A stretch of 64,000 nucleotides of DNA from Reyranella humidisoli. GTDB taxonomy: Bacteria > Pseudomonadota > Alphaproteobacteria > Reyranellales > Reyranellaceae. The translations under genes and the position numbers were made by a program. The DNA lies in assembly GCF_019039055.1 (NCBI RefSeq), contig NZ_JAHOPB010000001.1, positions 2,826,001 to 2,890,000 on the forward strand, written 5' to 3'. The notes beneath the pieces are model-generated. The model did no database searches. It saw only the letters and a list, made by a program, of their open reading frames with translations, and was not told where the DNA came from. Positions 1 through 7,997 of the stretch are shown here, piece by piece (positions within the stretch are counted from its first letter, which is position 1; every line of letters begins with the position of its first letter).

Positions 1-269
1 GACGTGTTCATCCGGTCGAGCGGGATGCCGTCGAACAAGGCGCGCATGTCGCCGAGATGGGAGATCGGAACGCCGACCTTGCCGACTTCGCCCTTCGCCA
101 GTACGTGGTCGCTGTCGTAGCCGGTCTGCGTCGGCAGATCGAAGGCGACGCTGAGGCCGGTCTGGCCGCGCGCCAGATTGGTGCGATAGAGCTCGTTCGA
201 CTTCTCGGCCGTGGAATGGCCGGCATAAGTCCGGATGAGCCAGGGCTTGTCGCGATTGGGCAGGGTCAT
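1..269 (-). CDS. meaA: Ethylmalonyl-/methylmalonyl-CoA mutase family protein (MeaA/Ecm type), N-terminal part
   Basis: B12-dependent carbon-skeleton mutase; in alphaproteobacteria this subtype converts ethylmalonyl-CoA to methylsuccinyl-CoA in the ethylmalonyl-CoA pathway of acetyl-CoA assimilation. The gene starts at the ATG at 269 and runs off the left edge, so only about 89 residues are visible and no stop is present. The visible part begins [20 protein letters not shown] and contains the family hallmarks [20 protein letters not shown] and [13 protein letters not shown], which line the CoA-binding channel of the TIM-barrel domain. The C-terminal cobalamin domain lies outside the window, so ethylmalonyl versus methylmalonyl specificity is judged only from resemblance to MeaA. 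A palindromic CTGC-N3-GCAG site lies about 50 nt upstream. Confidence 0.85.
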   Translation of the reverse strand, partial: MTLPNRDKPWLIRTYAGHSTAEKSNELYRTNLARGQTGLSVAFDLPTQTGYDSDHVLAKGEVGKVGVPISHLGDMRALFDGIPLDRMNT

Positions 270-316
270 GGTGGCGGTTCGCAGTCCTGTTGACGTAGAC
301 TGGCCTACACCAGATC

Positions 317-333
317 ATGCTGCATTGCAGCAT
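317..333. promoter_or_regulatory. Perfect inverted repeat with CTGC-N3-GCAG core (PhaR-like operator candidate)
   Basis: ATGCTGC-ATT-GCAGCAT is a perfect palindrome with 7-nt arms and a 3-nt centre. Its core CTGCATTGCAG at 320-330 fits the CTGC-N3/4-GCAG consensus known for PhaR, the acetyl-CoA/PHB-responsive regulator. It lies in the gap between the divergent mutase gene (start 269) and the DUF898 gene, and overlaps the most upstream possible start of the latter. The role is inferred from consensus and position only. Confidence 0.4.
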
Positions 334-1603
334 CGAAAATTTTGCATTGCGGCGGGGTATCCGGGAGTTGAGTGAAGCGTCTTCTCCCTGGCAGCAGGCG
401 GCGAGTGAGCCGGCAAACCGGCCGAGCCCCGAAACGTCCGGCCCATCTGGCCCGACCTCCCCGCCCGGCACGGCCTGGCAACCCGACCTGACACCGAGCC
501 AGCCGGTCTATGACGGGCGGCTGGGCGAACTCTATGCAATCTACCTGCGCCATCTGGCGCTGATGCTGGTGACGCTCGGCTGGTCGCGCTTCTGGGGCCG
601 CACGCGCATCCGCCGTTATGTCTGGAACCATATGTCGGTGCTGGGCGACCGCTTCGAATATCGCGGCCGCGGGCGGGAGCTGATGATCGGCTTCCTGCTG
701 GCGCTCCTGCTGATCGCGGCGTGGGCCGGGCTGATGTACGTGGTCTGGATATACGTCTTCCACCAGAAGCCGTTCGCCAGTTTCGGCATGTTCGACATCT
801 TCTCGCTGTCGGTGTTCCTGATCGGCTTTCCGCTGGCCTATGTCGGGCACTATGCAGGCCTGCGCTACAAGCTCTCGCGCACGCGCTGGCGCGGGATCCG
901 CTGCGGCATGGCGGGCTCGGCCTGGCGCTACGGCGCCATCGCGATGTTCCTTCATTTCGCCAACGCCTCGACGGCCTATCTGCTCACGCCGGTCGTATCC
1001 GTGAATCTGGCGCGGCCGCGCATCGTCAACGCGCGGGTCGGCACGCAGGGCTTCACCTTCGCGGGCCGCGCCGGTGACATCTACGGCCGCTACATCGGCT
1101 ATTACTTCCTGAACATCCTGGCCTGGGCGATCGCGGCCGGCGCCACATTCGCCCTGATCGGCGGCACGATCGAAAGCCTGGGCTTCACGTTCGAGGATCT
1201 CCAGAAGCTCTTCTCCCATCCCAGCCTGCGGACCGTCGTGGTCGTGCTGGCCGTCGGCTTCGCCGCCTATCTGCTGTTCGGCCTGCTGATCCTGCCGCTG
1301 CGCTGCTGGTGGCAGGCCTACCTCATGCGCTACCTCGTGACCCGCAGCCGCGCCGGCAACGTGCTGTTCGCGACGGCGCTGTCGACGCGCCAGATGTGGG
1401 GCTTCCTGGTGCTGAACTACCTGATCGTGCTGCTGACCCTGGGCATCGGCTGGCCATGGGTCATGCACCGCACGATGAAGCTGATCGCGGGACAACTCTG
1501 GATCTACGGCGCGCCGCTGGGTGGCGACATCCGCCAGCCCACCGACCTCGGCCCGACCTACGGCGAGGGCCTGCTCGACCTGTTCGACGTGAGCGGGGTC
1601 TGA
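317..1603 (+). CDS. DUF898 (YjgN-type) integral membrane protein
   Basis: Polytopic inner-membrane protein of unknown biochemical function. A Pro/Ser-rich, probably cytosolic N-terminus of about 70 residues precedes the DUF898 core, whose typical opening TLGWSRFWGRTRIRRY is visible around residues 86-101. Several hydrophobic helices follow, including GFLLALLLIAAWAGLMYVVW at about residues 125-144. The start is uncertain: the ATG at 317 sits inside a palindrome and in-frame TTG codons lie a little downstream, so the N-terminal 20-30 residues may not be translated. The stop is followed after 2 nt by the ATG of an M48 peptidase. DUF898 and M48 genes are often paired, which suggests one membrane-associated proteolytic or quality-control unit (inference). 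Confidence 0.8.
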   Translation: MLHCSIENFALRRGIRELSEASSPWQQAASEPANRPSPETSGPSGPTSPPGTAWQPDLTPSQPVYDGRLGELYAIYLRHLALMLVTLGWSRFWGRTRIRRYVWNHMSVLGDRFEYRGRGRELMIGFLLALLLIAAWAGLMYVVWIYVFHQKPFASFGMFDIFSLSVFLIGFPLAYVGHYAGLRYKLSRTRWRGIRCGMAGSAWRYGAIAMFLHFANASTAYLLTPVVSVNLARPRIVNARVGTQGFTFAGRAGDIYGRYIGYYFLNILAWAIAAGATFALIGGTIESLGFTFEDLQKLFSHPSLRTVVVVLAVGFAAYLLFGLLILPLRCWWQAYLMRYLVTRSRAGNVLFATALSTRQMWGFLVLNYLIVLLTLGIGWPWVMHRTMKLIAGQLWIYGAPLGGDIRQPTDLGPTYGEGLLDLFDVSGV

Positions 1604-1605
1604 CG

Positions 1606-2664
1606 ATGGCCGCCCGATATTATGACGGCCATACCGCCGGGGTGCAGGAAGTGATGCTGCGCGTCACCGCCAGCGAGCTGGTGATCTATCGGCCAGCGGA
1701 TTCGAGCATCGTCGCGCGCTGGCCGGTCGCGGACCTTTCCGTGCTGGGCGATTCGCAGCACGAGGCCGTGCCACCCGTGACCGTGCGCGGCAGCGAGGCG
1801 CGGCTGGTGATCGAGGATCCGGCCTGGCGCAAGCAGCTCGCCGCGCTGGTGCCGGCGTTGAAGCCGCTGGCGCTCGAGCCGGTGAAGGTCGCGCCGCGGC
1901 TCGGCGCCTATTCGCTGGCGATCGTCGCGCTGATCGGCCTGTTCTGGAGCGCGGTTGAATACGGCACCGGCTATGCCGCGCCGCTTCTGCCCTATTCGTG
2001 GCAGGTGAAGCTCGGCGAGACGGTGCTCGACCAGTTGATTGCGGACGAGGAGGAGTGCACGGGCAAGGCCGGCCTCGCCGCGATCAACCGGCTGGCCAAC
2101 GATCTCGCGAAGGAAGCGGGTTACAAGCACGAGGTCACGGTGCATGTCGTCAAGGGCGGCCCGGTCAATGCCCTCACCCTGCCAGGTTCCATCCTCGTCT
2201 TCTATTCGGACCTGATCGACCAGGCGACCAGCACGCAGGTCGCGGGCGTTCTGGCGCACGAGATTGGCCATGTCGTGCACTACCATCCGACCAAGGGGCT
2301 GGTGCGCGCCTACGGGATCGACCTTCTGATCAAGCTCCTGAGTGGCGGTTATTCGGACGTGCTCAGCACCTTCGGCACCGGCGGCAGCGCGCTGCTGGCG
2401 CTGCGCAACGGCCGGGCCTTCGAGCGCGAGGCCGACGAGACCGGCGTCCGCCTGCTCGAGAAAGGCGGCCTGCGCGCCGACGGCGTCTCGACCTTCTTCG
2501 AGCAGATGCTGAAGACCAAACCCGGGGACGCTGCCCAGGAAGCCGGCATCTGGTCGAGCCATCCGCCGACGCAGGAGCGTATCGCCGCCACCAAGCGCCC
2601 GCCGTCGGGCAAGCTGCCGTTCAGCACGGCGGAATGGCAGGCACTGAAGAACGTGTGCAAGTAG
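1606..2664 (+). CDS. M48-family zinc metallopeptidase, membrane-anchored
   Basis: Predicted zinc endopeptidase of 352 residues. The N-terminal ~95 residues form a soluble domain, a single membrane segment lies near residues 100-117, and the peptidase domain follows. The HExxH zinc motif is HEIGH at 218-222, with the third ligand expected in FEREADE (E275). Late SHPPTQER (318-325) is the usual M48 substrate-side motif. This resembles the BepA/LoiP/HtpX branch, which degrades or matures envelope proteins. The ATG at 1606 lies 2 nt after the stop of the DUF898 gene, indicating an operon. The catalytic residues appear intact. Confidence 0.88.
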   Translation: MAARYYDGHTAGVQEVMLRVTASELVIYRPADSSIVARWPVADLSVLGDSQHEAVPPVTVRGSEARLVIEDPAWRKQLAALVPALKPLALEPVKVAPRLGAYSLAIVALIGLFWSAVEYGTGYAAPLLPYSWQVKLGETVLDQLIADEEECTGKAGLAAINRLANDLAKEAGYKHEVTVHVVKGGPVNALTLPGSILVFYSDLIDQATSTQVAGVLAHEIGHVVHYHPTKGLVRAYGIDLLIKLLSGGYSDVLSTFGTGGSALLALRNGRAFEREADETGVRLLEKGGLRADGVSTFFEQMLKTKPGDAAQEAGIWSSHPPTQERIAATKRPPSGKLPFSTAEWQALKNVCK

Positions 2665-2677
2665 CGGTCACCCGGGA

Positions 2678-3217
2678 TCAGTCGATGCGCCGCACTCGGA
2701 TCTCGACCTCGCGCTCGACATAGGTCCATTCGGGACTGGCACGCAGTTCACCGAGGAGATCGTCGAAAGCCGCCTCGTGCTCGGGCGCGAACTCGAACCA
2801 GGTGAGGAAGTCGAAGGGCTCGCCGAGGTCGCGTGCATGATGAAGGCGGCGCGCGATGGCGGGCAGGTACTTCATCGACAACGCGATGTGTCGCGAGCGA
2901 TCCTCGAAGACGGCACGGCGCTCGTCCTGCGCCATCGACCACCAGGCCTCCGACTTGCGGATCGGGATCAGCGCCGCGCAGGTCGCTTCAGGGCGGCCCA
3001 GCCCGGCCTGAACCCCGGCCAGCGTCTTCAACTCGGCCGCCGTCGAATAGCGCGGATGACTGACGACCCCGCGCAGGCGCCAGCTCGCCCCGGGCAGGTC
3101 GGTCATCGCGAGATGCGTGGCCGCCGGAAGACCGGGGCCGGCCACGCGCGACAGGCGCTCGATGTGCCACGGGCCGGCGGAACCGGCGGCGAACGTCACG
3201 GGAAGGGGCGGCGGCAT
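2678..3217 (-). CDS. Chlorite dismutase family (heme-binding) protein
   Basis: A 179-residue protein with the short chlorite-dismutase-family fold. Recognisable blocks are SWRLRGVVSHPRYST (46-60), LGRPEATCAALIPIRKSEAW (73-92), DERRAVFEDRSRHI (98-111) and the ARRLHHARDLGEPFDFLTWF stretch (122-141), which carries the histidines that ligate heme in this family. The length matches the dimeric, short clade, members of which include real chlorite-degrading enzymes but also many proteins of unknown role; nothing here shows that chlorite is the substrate. No signal peptide is seen. It is divergent from the ATP-grasp gene (48 nt between starts) and convergent with the M48 gene. Confidence 0.82.
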   Translation of the reverse strand: MPPPLPVTFAAGSAGPWHIERLSRVAGPGLPAATHLAMTDLPGASWRLRGVVSHPRYSTAAELKTLAGVQAGLGRPEATCAALIPIRKSEAWWSMAQDERRAVFEDRSRHIALSMKYLPAIARRLHHARDLGEPFDFLTWFEFAPEHEAAFDDLLGELRASPEWTYVEREVEIRVRRID

Positions 3218-3265
3218 GATCGCTTCGAAGCAAGACGCGCGCCGGACCTTTGTCTATGTAGCGGC

Positions 3266-4126
3266 ATGCGCCCGCACATCGTTCTCGCCACCTCGGCCGA
3301 CGACCCGGGGATCACCGCCTCCGACCGCCTGTACGCCGCGGCCCTGGAGCGGCGGGGCTGTCGCGTCACCGGCGCGCCTTGGGACGGACCGCGCGAGGCT
3401 TTCGACGGCGCCGATGCCGTCGTGTTGCGCTCGACCTGGGGCTATTATCGCGCGCTCGACGCATTCCGCGCCTGGACGGAGGCGATCGCGGCGTCGACGC
3501 GGCTGTTCAATCCCATCGAGCTGGTGCGCTGGAACCTGCGCAAGGACTATGTGGCCAAGCTCGACGCGGCAGGTGTGCGCGTGCCGCGCAGTTTCGTGGT
3601 GACTTGCGACGCCGCGGCGGTCGGGCGCGTCTTCGACGAAACCGGTTGGGACCGCGCCGTGGTGAAGCCTGCCAGCGGTGCGTCGGGCCATTCCGTCGAA
3701 CTGCTGCAGCGCCCCACGATCGCGAAACAGATCGCGGCGCTCTCCGACGAGGCGCGCGCCTCGGGGGTGGTCGTGCAGGAATTCCTGCCCGAGATCGGCG
3801 AGGGCGAACTGTCGCTCGCCTATTTCGACGGCGTGTTCAGTCACGCCCTGCGCAAGCGGCCGCCACCCGGCGAGTTCCGCTCCAATTCCCGCTTCAACCC
3901 GACCCGCACCGCTGAGACACCGCCATCCGAGGTCACGGCTCAGGGCGCCGCCTGCCTCGCCAGTTTGCCCACGATGCCGCTCTACGCGCGGGTCGATGGC
4001 GTGGTGCGCGATGGCACGCTCATCGTGATCGAAGTCGAAGTGCTGGAGCCGGCACTGTTCATGGACTTCGAGCCGGCTTCGGCGGAGCGCTTCGCTGAAG
4101 CGACGTTGAAGCGTCTCGCGCCCTGA
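3266..4126 (+). CDS. ATP-grasp domain protein (RimK/glutathione-synthetase-like)
   Basis: A 286-residue cytoplasmic protein that should ligate a carboxylate to an amine using ATP; substrates are unknown. Visible features are the N-terminal domain ending VLRSTWGYYRALDAF, the LVRWNLRKDYVAKLDAAGV helix, the lysine strand AVVKPASGASGHSV with its glycine-rich loop, VVQEFLPEIGEGELSLAYFD (ATP contacts) and the C-terminal IVIEVEVLEPALFMDF, which carries the metal-binding acidic residues. The ATG at 3266 was chosen because the longer open frame upstream overlaps the divergent chlorite-dismutase-family gene. The gene stands alone, with 134 nt before the M23 gene. Confidence 0.8.
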   Translation: MRPHIVLATSADDPGITASDRLYAAALERRGCRVTGAPWDGPREAFDGADAVVLRSTWGYYRALDAFRAWTEAIAASTRLFNPIELVRWNLRKDYVAKLDAAGVRVPRSFVVTCDAAAVGRVFDETGWDRAVVKPASGASGHSVELLQRPTIAKQIAALSDEARASGVVVQEFLPEIGEGELSLAYFDGVFSHALRKRPPPGEFRSNSRFNPTRTAETPPSEVTAQGAACLASLPTMPLYARVDGVVRDGTLIVIEVEVLEPALFMDFEPASAERFAEATLKRLAP

Positions 4127-4260
4127 GCGCGCGCTTCGCCGCGTCGAGACGACGCGCAACCACATTGCTGCCAACTTTCCGACCGAGTCTCCCGCAGCCG
4201 GCGCAGTGAGACCTCTGGCACCAGCTTCCCGTCAACTCCGTCCCCAAGGACCTTCCTGGA

Positions 4261-5703
4261 ATGCCGGATTCACAGGCCGCCGTCGCGCAGACCACCTTCG
4301 AACAGTTTCCTCCGGCCGTTGCGGCAGGACGGCCGTGGAGAAAAGTCGGTATGTGCTTCGGCAGCCTTGCCGTGGTGGCGGCGGTGAGCCTGATGGCACT
4401 GCAGGAGAAGCGTGTTCCGCCGCGCGAGGCAACGGCGTTCGATCTCGCACCGGAATCGGGAACGCCGCAGACGGTGATGGTGGAAGCACCGGAGCCTGCT
4501 GCGCCGGTGCAAGACATCGCAGCGGTCCTTCCCGAGCCTTCGCCGGAGACGGCGCCGCCGGATTTCGGTCCGCCCCATGTCGAAGCCGCGATCGAATTGC
4601 GTAAGGGCGACACCGTAGCCCGCGTGCTCGACCGGCTGGGCATTTCCGCAACCGATGGGGCGGAGATCGTGGCGGCGCTGGCCCGTCACGTCAGGCTGGA
4701 CCGATTGCCGATCGGGCAGACGCTGATCCTGAAGCTGCAGCGGCTGGAGGCCGAGGAGGCGACGGTCCTGGTCGGCCTTTCCATCAGACCGGAGCCGCAG
4801 CGTGCCTTCACCGTCGAGCGCGACGACGACGGGGATTATAGCGTGGAGGAGGAAGTCTTCGCGGTGACGCCCCGGCTGCAGCGCGCCTCGGGCATGGTCG
4901 ACGGCTCGGTGATCGGCAGCGCCGAGGCGGCCGGCGTGCCGCACGGGGCGCTTGCCGAAATGCTGCGCGCCTTTTCGTGGGACGTGAATTTCCAGCACGA
5001 CATCAAGGCCGGCGATCGCTTCGACGTGCTGGTCGAGCGCCGCTGGACGAGCGACGGAATTCCAGCCGACGACGGGCGTGTGCTCTGGGCCGAATTGACG
5101 ACCGGCGGCGGCGCCGAGCGCTACAGCATCTACCGGTTCAAGCCGCGCGACGGCGAGGAGTTCTTCTACAACGAAGAGGGCGAGAGCGTGATCAAGTCGC
5201 TGCTGCGCACGCCGCTGAACATGAGCCGCATCTCCTCGCGCTTCGGCCTGCGTCAGCATCCCGTCCTCAGGTTCACGCGGCTGCATGCCGGCATCGACTT
5301 CGCCGCGCCGACCGGCACGCCTATCCTTGCGGCGGGTGCCGGTCACGTGATCGAGGCCGGCGTGTTCGGTGGCTACGGCAGATGGGTCAAGATCGCCCAC
5401 GAGGGCGGTCTCGCCACCGGCTATGCCCATATGTCGCGCATCGCCGCGGGCGTGAAGCGCAGCGCGCGCGTGCGCCAGGGGCAGGTGATCGGCTACGTGG
5501 GCAGCACAGGTCTTTCGACCGGGCCGCACCTCCATTTCGAGCTGCATCGCGGCGGCCGCCCCATAGATCCCCTCGGCATGACCCGCACCGAGCAGCGGAC
5601 GCGCCTCACCGGCCGGGAACTCCAGCGCTTCAAGGCCGAGATGGCCGAAACCGATCGCGCGCGGGAAACGGCGAACGTCGATCGCGAGAACGAAGCGGAA
5701 TGA
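4261..5703 (+). CDS. M23-family (LytM) murein peptidase with N-terminal membrane anchor
   Basis: Cell-wall endopeptidase or amidase-activating envelope protein of 480 residues. A single membrane segment (about 30-47) anchors it, a Pro/Glu-rich linker follows, and an OapA/LysM-like module opens at about 103 (IELRKGDTVARVLDRLG). The LytM domain occupies roughly 315-440. Its zinc ligands are visible as H342 and D346 in HAGIDF and the HLH at 423-425 in GPHLHFE, so the enzyme looks catalytically competent, unlike degenerate EnvC-type activators. The next gene starts within the stop codon (ATGA), indicating translational coupling. Confidence 0.88.
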   Translation: MPDSQAAVAQTTFEQFPPAVAAGRPWRKVGMCFGSLAVVAAVSLMALQEKRVPPREATAFDLAPESGTPQTVMVEAPEPAAPVQDIAAVLPEPSPETAPPDFGPPHVEAAIELRKGDTVARVLDRLGISATDGAEIVAALARHVRLDRLPIGQTLILKLQRLEAEEATVLVGLSIRPEPQRAFTVERDDDGDYSVEEEVFAVTPRLQRASGMVDGSVIGSAEAAGVPHGALAEMLRAFSWDVNFQHDIKAGDRFDVLVERRWTSDGIPADDGRVLWAELTTGGGAERYSIYRFKPRDGEEFFYNEEGESVIKSLLRTPLNMSRISSRFGLRQHPVLRFTRLHAGIDFAAPTGTPILAAGAGHVIEAGVFGGYGRWVKIAHEGGLATGYAHMSRIAAGVKRSARVRQGQVIGYVGSTGLSTGPHLHFELHRGGRPIDPLGMTRTEQRTRLTGRELQRFKAEMAETDRARETANVDRENEAE

Positions 5704-6200
5704 CCGGCCCGGCGCGCCATCGCCTCGCGGGCGGTCTGGGCGCGTTGTGCATGATCCTGCTCGCCTCTCCGGTGTCAGCCGGGGATTGCAAGCGCGGCAT
5801 TCTCGACGACGGCGAAGGCGGCATGAACGTGCTCGTCTATGAACTCTGCGCCGAGCGCCTCAGCGTCGGCTTCGAGAGCAGCGACGTGATCGAGGAGATT
5901 TCCTGCAGTCCGGCCGGCGAGGTCAGGCTGTGGATGTCCGTCCATCACCAAAGATGCGACACCTCGCCGGCCGCCAGCACCGAGCAGTTCTACGATCTTC
6001 TGGAGCCCCTGCGGGGCGTCGGCCGCATGACGGCGGCGCCGGTCACGATGCAATTGCGATGCGGCGATGGCACGACGCACCAGGCGACCATCGTGGTGCC
6101 CGACGCGCGCGACGCCCTTCTCGAGACTCGTACCGGCGACACCAGGTACGAGCGCCTGACCCGGCAGTTCATCTCGCAGTGTGCCGCGCCGGGCGTCTAG
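5700..6200 (+). CDS. Small secreted cysteine-containing protein of unknown function
   Basis: A 166-residue protein with a clear signal peptide (hydrophobic LAGGLGALCMILLASPVSAG, cleavage after VSA-G near residue 27) and six cysteines in the predicted mature part. I recognise no family. Its ATG overlaps the TGA of the M23 peptidase gene by 4 nt, so the two are probably made together and a periplasmic role linked to the murein enzyme is a reasonable inference. The stop is 7 nt from the convergent end of the ABC-F gene. Confidence 0.75.
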   Translation: MTGPARHRLAGGLGALCMILLASPVSAGDCKRGILDDGEGGMNVLVYELCAERLSVGFESSDVIEEISCSPAGEVRLWMSVHHQRCDTSPAASTEQFYDLLEPLRGVGRMTAAPVTMQLRCGDGTTHQATIVVPDARDALLETRTGDTRYERLTRQFISQCAAPGV

Positions 6201-6207
6201 ACCGGCC

Positions 6208-7800
6208 TCAATCTTTCCCGGTCAAGTCGATACGTCTCGTGATGCCGATGGCCGAGAGGAACGTCTCGTCGTGGCTCACGACCAGCAGGGCGCCATCGTA
6301 GGCGCGCAGGCCCGCTTCCACGGCTTCGATGGCATCGATATCGAGATGGTTGGTCGGTTCGTCGAGGATCAGCAGTTCGGGCGGCTGCGATCCGCCCAGC
6401 ACGCAGGCGAGGCCGGCGCGCAGCATCTGGCCGCCGCTCAGCGTCCCGACCGCCTGCAGCGCGGCATCGGCACGGAACATGAAACGCGCGAGCGCGGCGC
6501 GGCAGGCATTCTCGTCGGCGCCCGGATCGAGCTTCAGGAAATTGTCGCGGATCGACAGGCCGGGATCGAGCAGGCTCACCTGTTGGTCCAGCAGCGCGAA
6601 CGCGCGCGTCGTACGCACCTCGCCCGAGCGCGGCGCGAGCTTGCCGGCGATCAGCGAGAGCAGCGTCGTCTTGCCCGAGCCGTTGGGACCCGTGAGGGCC
6701 ACGCGCTCAGGCCCCGTCATGCCGAAGGTCAGGCCGTCGATGATGGCGCGACCGGCTTCGTAGCCGGCGCTCACCGCCTCGACGCGCAGCACCGTCCGGC
6801 CCTGGGGCAGGCCGCTCGACGGCAGGGCGACAGAAAGAGGCTGCAGGATCTCGATGCGCCGCCGCGCCGCCGCAGCGTCCTCGACGGCCTGGGTGCGGCG
6901 CCGCTCGGCCAGGCGCATCTGGTCGCCGGACGTACTCTCCGCGCGGCTTTCCCGGGCGCCCGCCAGGATGCGCGGCATTTCGCCTTTGGCGCGCTTGCGG
7001 TGGCCGGCGCCATCCTTGCGCGCCTTGCGCTCGGCATTGGCCTGCGTGGTCCGTTCGACCTCGCCCATGCGCTTCTCGGCGTCGGCGAGATCGTGTTGCG
7101 CCGCCGCAAGGTCGAGCGCCTTGCGTGCGCGATAGTGGCTCCAGTTGCCGCCATAACGTGTGGCACCGAGCGGGGTGAGTTCGACGATCGCGTCCATCGT
7201 CTCCAGCAGCTCGCGGTCGTGGCTGACCACTATCGCGCCCGAACGCCATCCGGCCAGCAGGTCGATCACGGCGGCACGGCCCGCGCGGTCGAGATTGTTG
7301 GTCGGCTCGTCGAGCAGGATGAAGTCGGGCTGCGCCAGAACGAGACCCGCCAGAGCTGCACGCGTGCGCTGTCCGCCCGACAGGGTCGACAGGGGTGTCG
7401 CAGGTGTCGCGTGAAGGTCGACTCGACTAAGCGCGGCCTCGATGCGCGCCCCGAGCGTCCAGTCGGCCGAGGGCAGTTCCTCGGCCGTGGCCTGTCCCTC
7501 GTCGGCTCGTCGCAGCAGCGCGAGTGCGGCGGCGACGCCCATCAGGTCCGCAAGCGTGTCCCCCGGTGAAACCTGAACCGCCTGGCGCAGCACGCCCAGC
7601 GTTCCCTGCACCGACACGGTTCCGGACTGGGGAGCTTGCGTGCCGGCGACGATCCTCAGCAGCGTGGTCTTGCCCACGCCGTTGCGCCCCACGAGGCCGG
7701 TGCGGCCCCCGTCGAAACTCAGATCGATGTCGGAGAAGAGCGCGCGGCCGTCAGGCGTGGAGGCGGCGAGGCGGGAAAGCGTGATCGAAGGCATGGACAT
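6208..7800 (-). CDS. ABC-F family ATP-binding protein
   Basis: Soluble tandem-ATPase of 530 residues without membrane segments, the architecture of ABC-F translation factors that act at the ribosomal E site. The first nucleotide-binding domain has Walker A GRNGVGKTT and signature LSGGQRTRAAL; the second has GPNGSGKTT and LSGGQMLRAGL. Both Walker B strands end in LLDEPTNNLD or ILDEPTNHLD, and a charged linker lies between the domains. I place the start at the ATG at 7800 (MSMPSITLSR) because AGGGA stands just upstream; a longer frame opening with TTG at 7818 would bury that ribosome-binding site. Which ABC-F subgroup it belongs to cannot be decided here. Confidence 0.9.
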   Translation of the reverse strand: MSMPSITLSRLAASTPDGRALFSDIDLSFDGGRTGLVGRNGVGKTTLLRIVAGTQAPQSGTVSVQGTLGVLRQAVQVSPGDTLADLMGVAAALALLRRADEGQATAEELPSADWTLGARIEAALSRVDLHATPATPLSTLSGGQRTRAALAGLVLAQPDFILLDEPTNNLDRAGRAAVIDLLAGWRSGAIVVSHDRELLETMDAIVELTPLGATRYGGNWSHYRARKALDLAAAQHDLADAEKRMGEVERTTQANAERKARKDGAGHRKRAKGEMPRILAGARESRAESTSGDQMRLAERRRTQAVEDAAAARRRIEILQPLSVALPSSGLPQGRTVLRVEAVSAGYEAGRAIIDGLTFGMTGPERVALTGPNGSGKTTLLSLIAGKLAPRSGEVRTTRAFALLDQQVSLLDPGLSIRDNFLKLDPGADENACRAALARFMFRADAALQAVGTLSGGQMLRAGLACVLGGSQPPELLILDEPTNHLDIDAIEAVEAGLRAYDGALLVVSHDETFLSAIGITRRIDLTGKD

Positions 7801-7997
7801 GGATTTCCCTGGAGGCAAGGCGAGCGAGCATTGCGGTCAGGTCGAAATCCATTTCGGTGCGCATCCATTCCAGTTGGCGACGGCCGGTAGATAGTCGCTG
7901 CTCTTGTTCAGATCAAGGCTCAGGCTGCCCGTGAAGCCACGCCTGTCTGCATCGACGATCTCGCGCCAAAGGGCCTTCGATCCTCTCCACCCGCTGC

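Noticed and set aside
270..316. Cobalamin riboswitch for the mutase gene
   Set aside because: The gap to the next gene is under 50 nt and shows no B12-box; too short for the aptamer.
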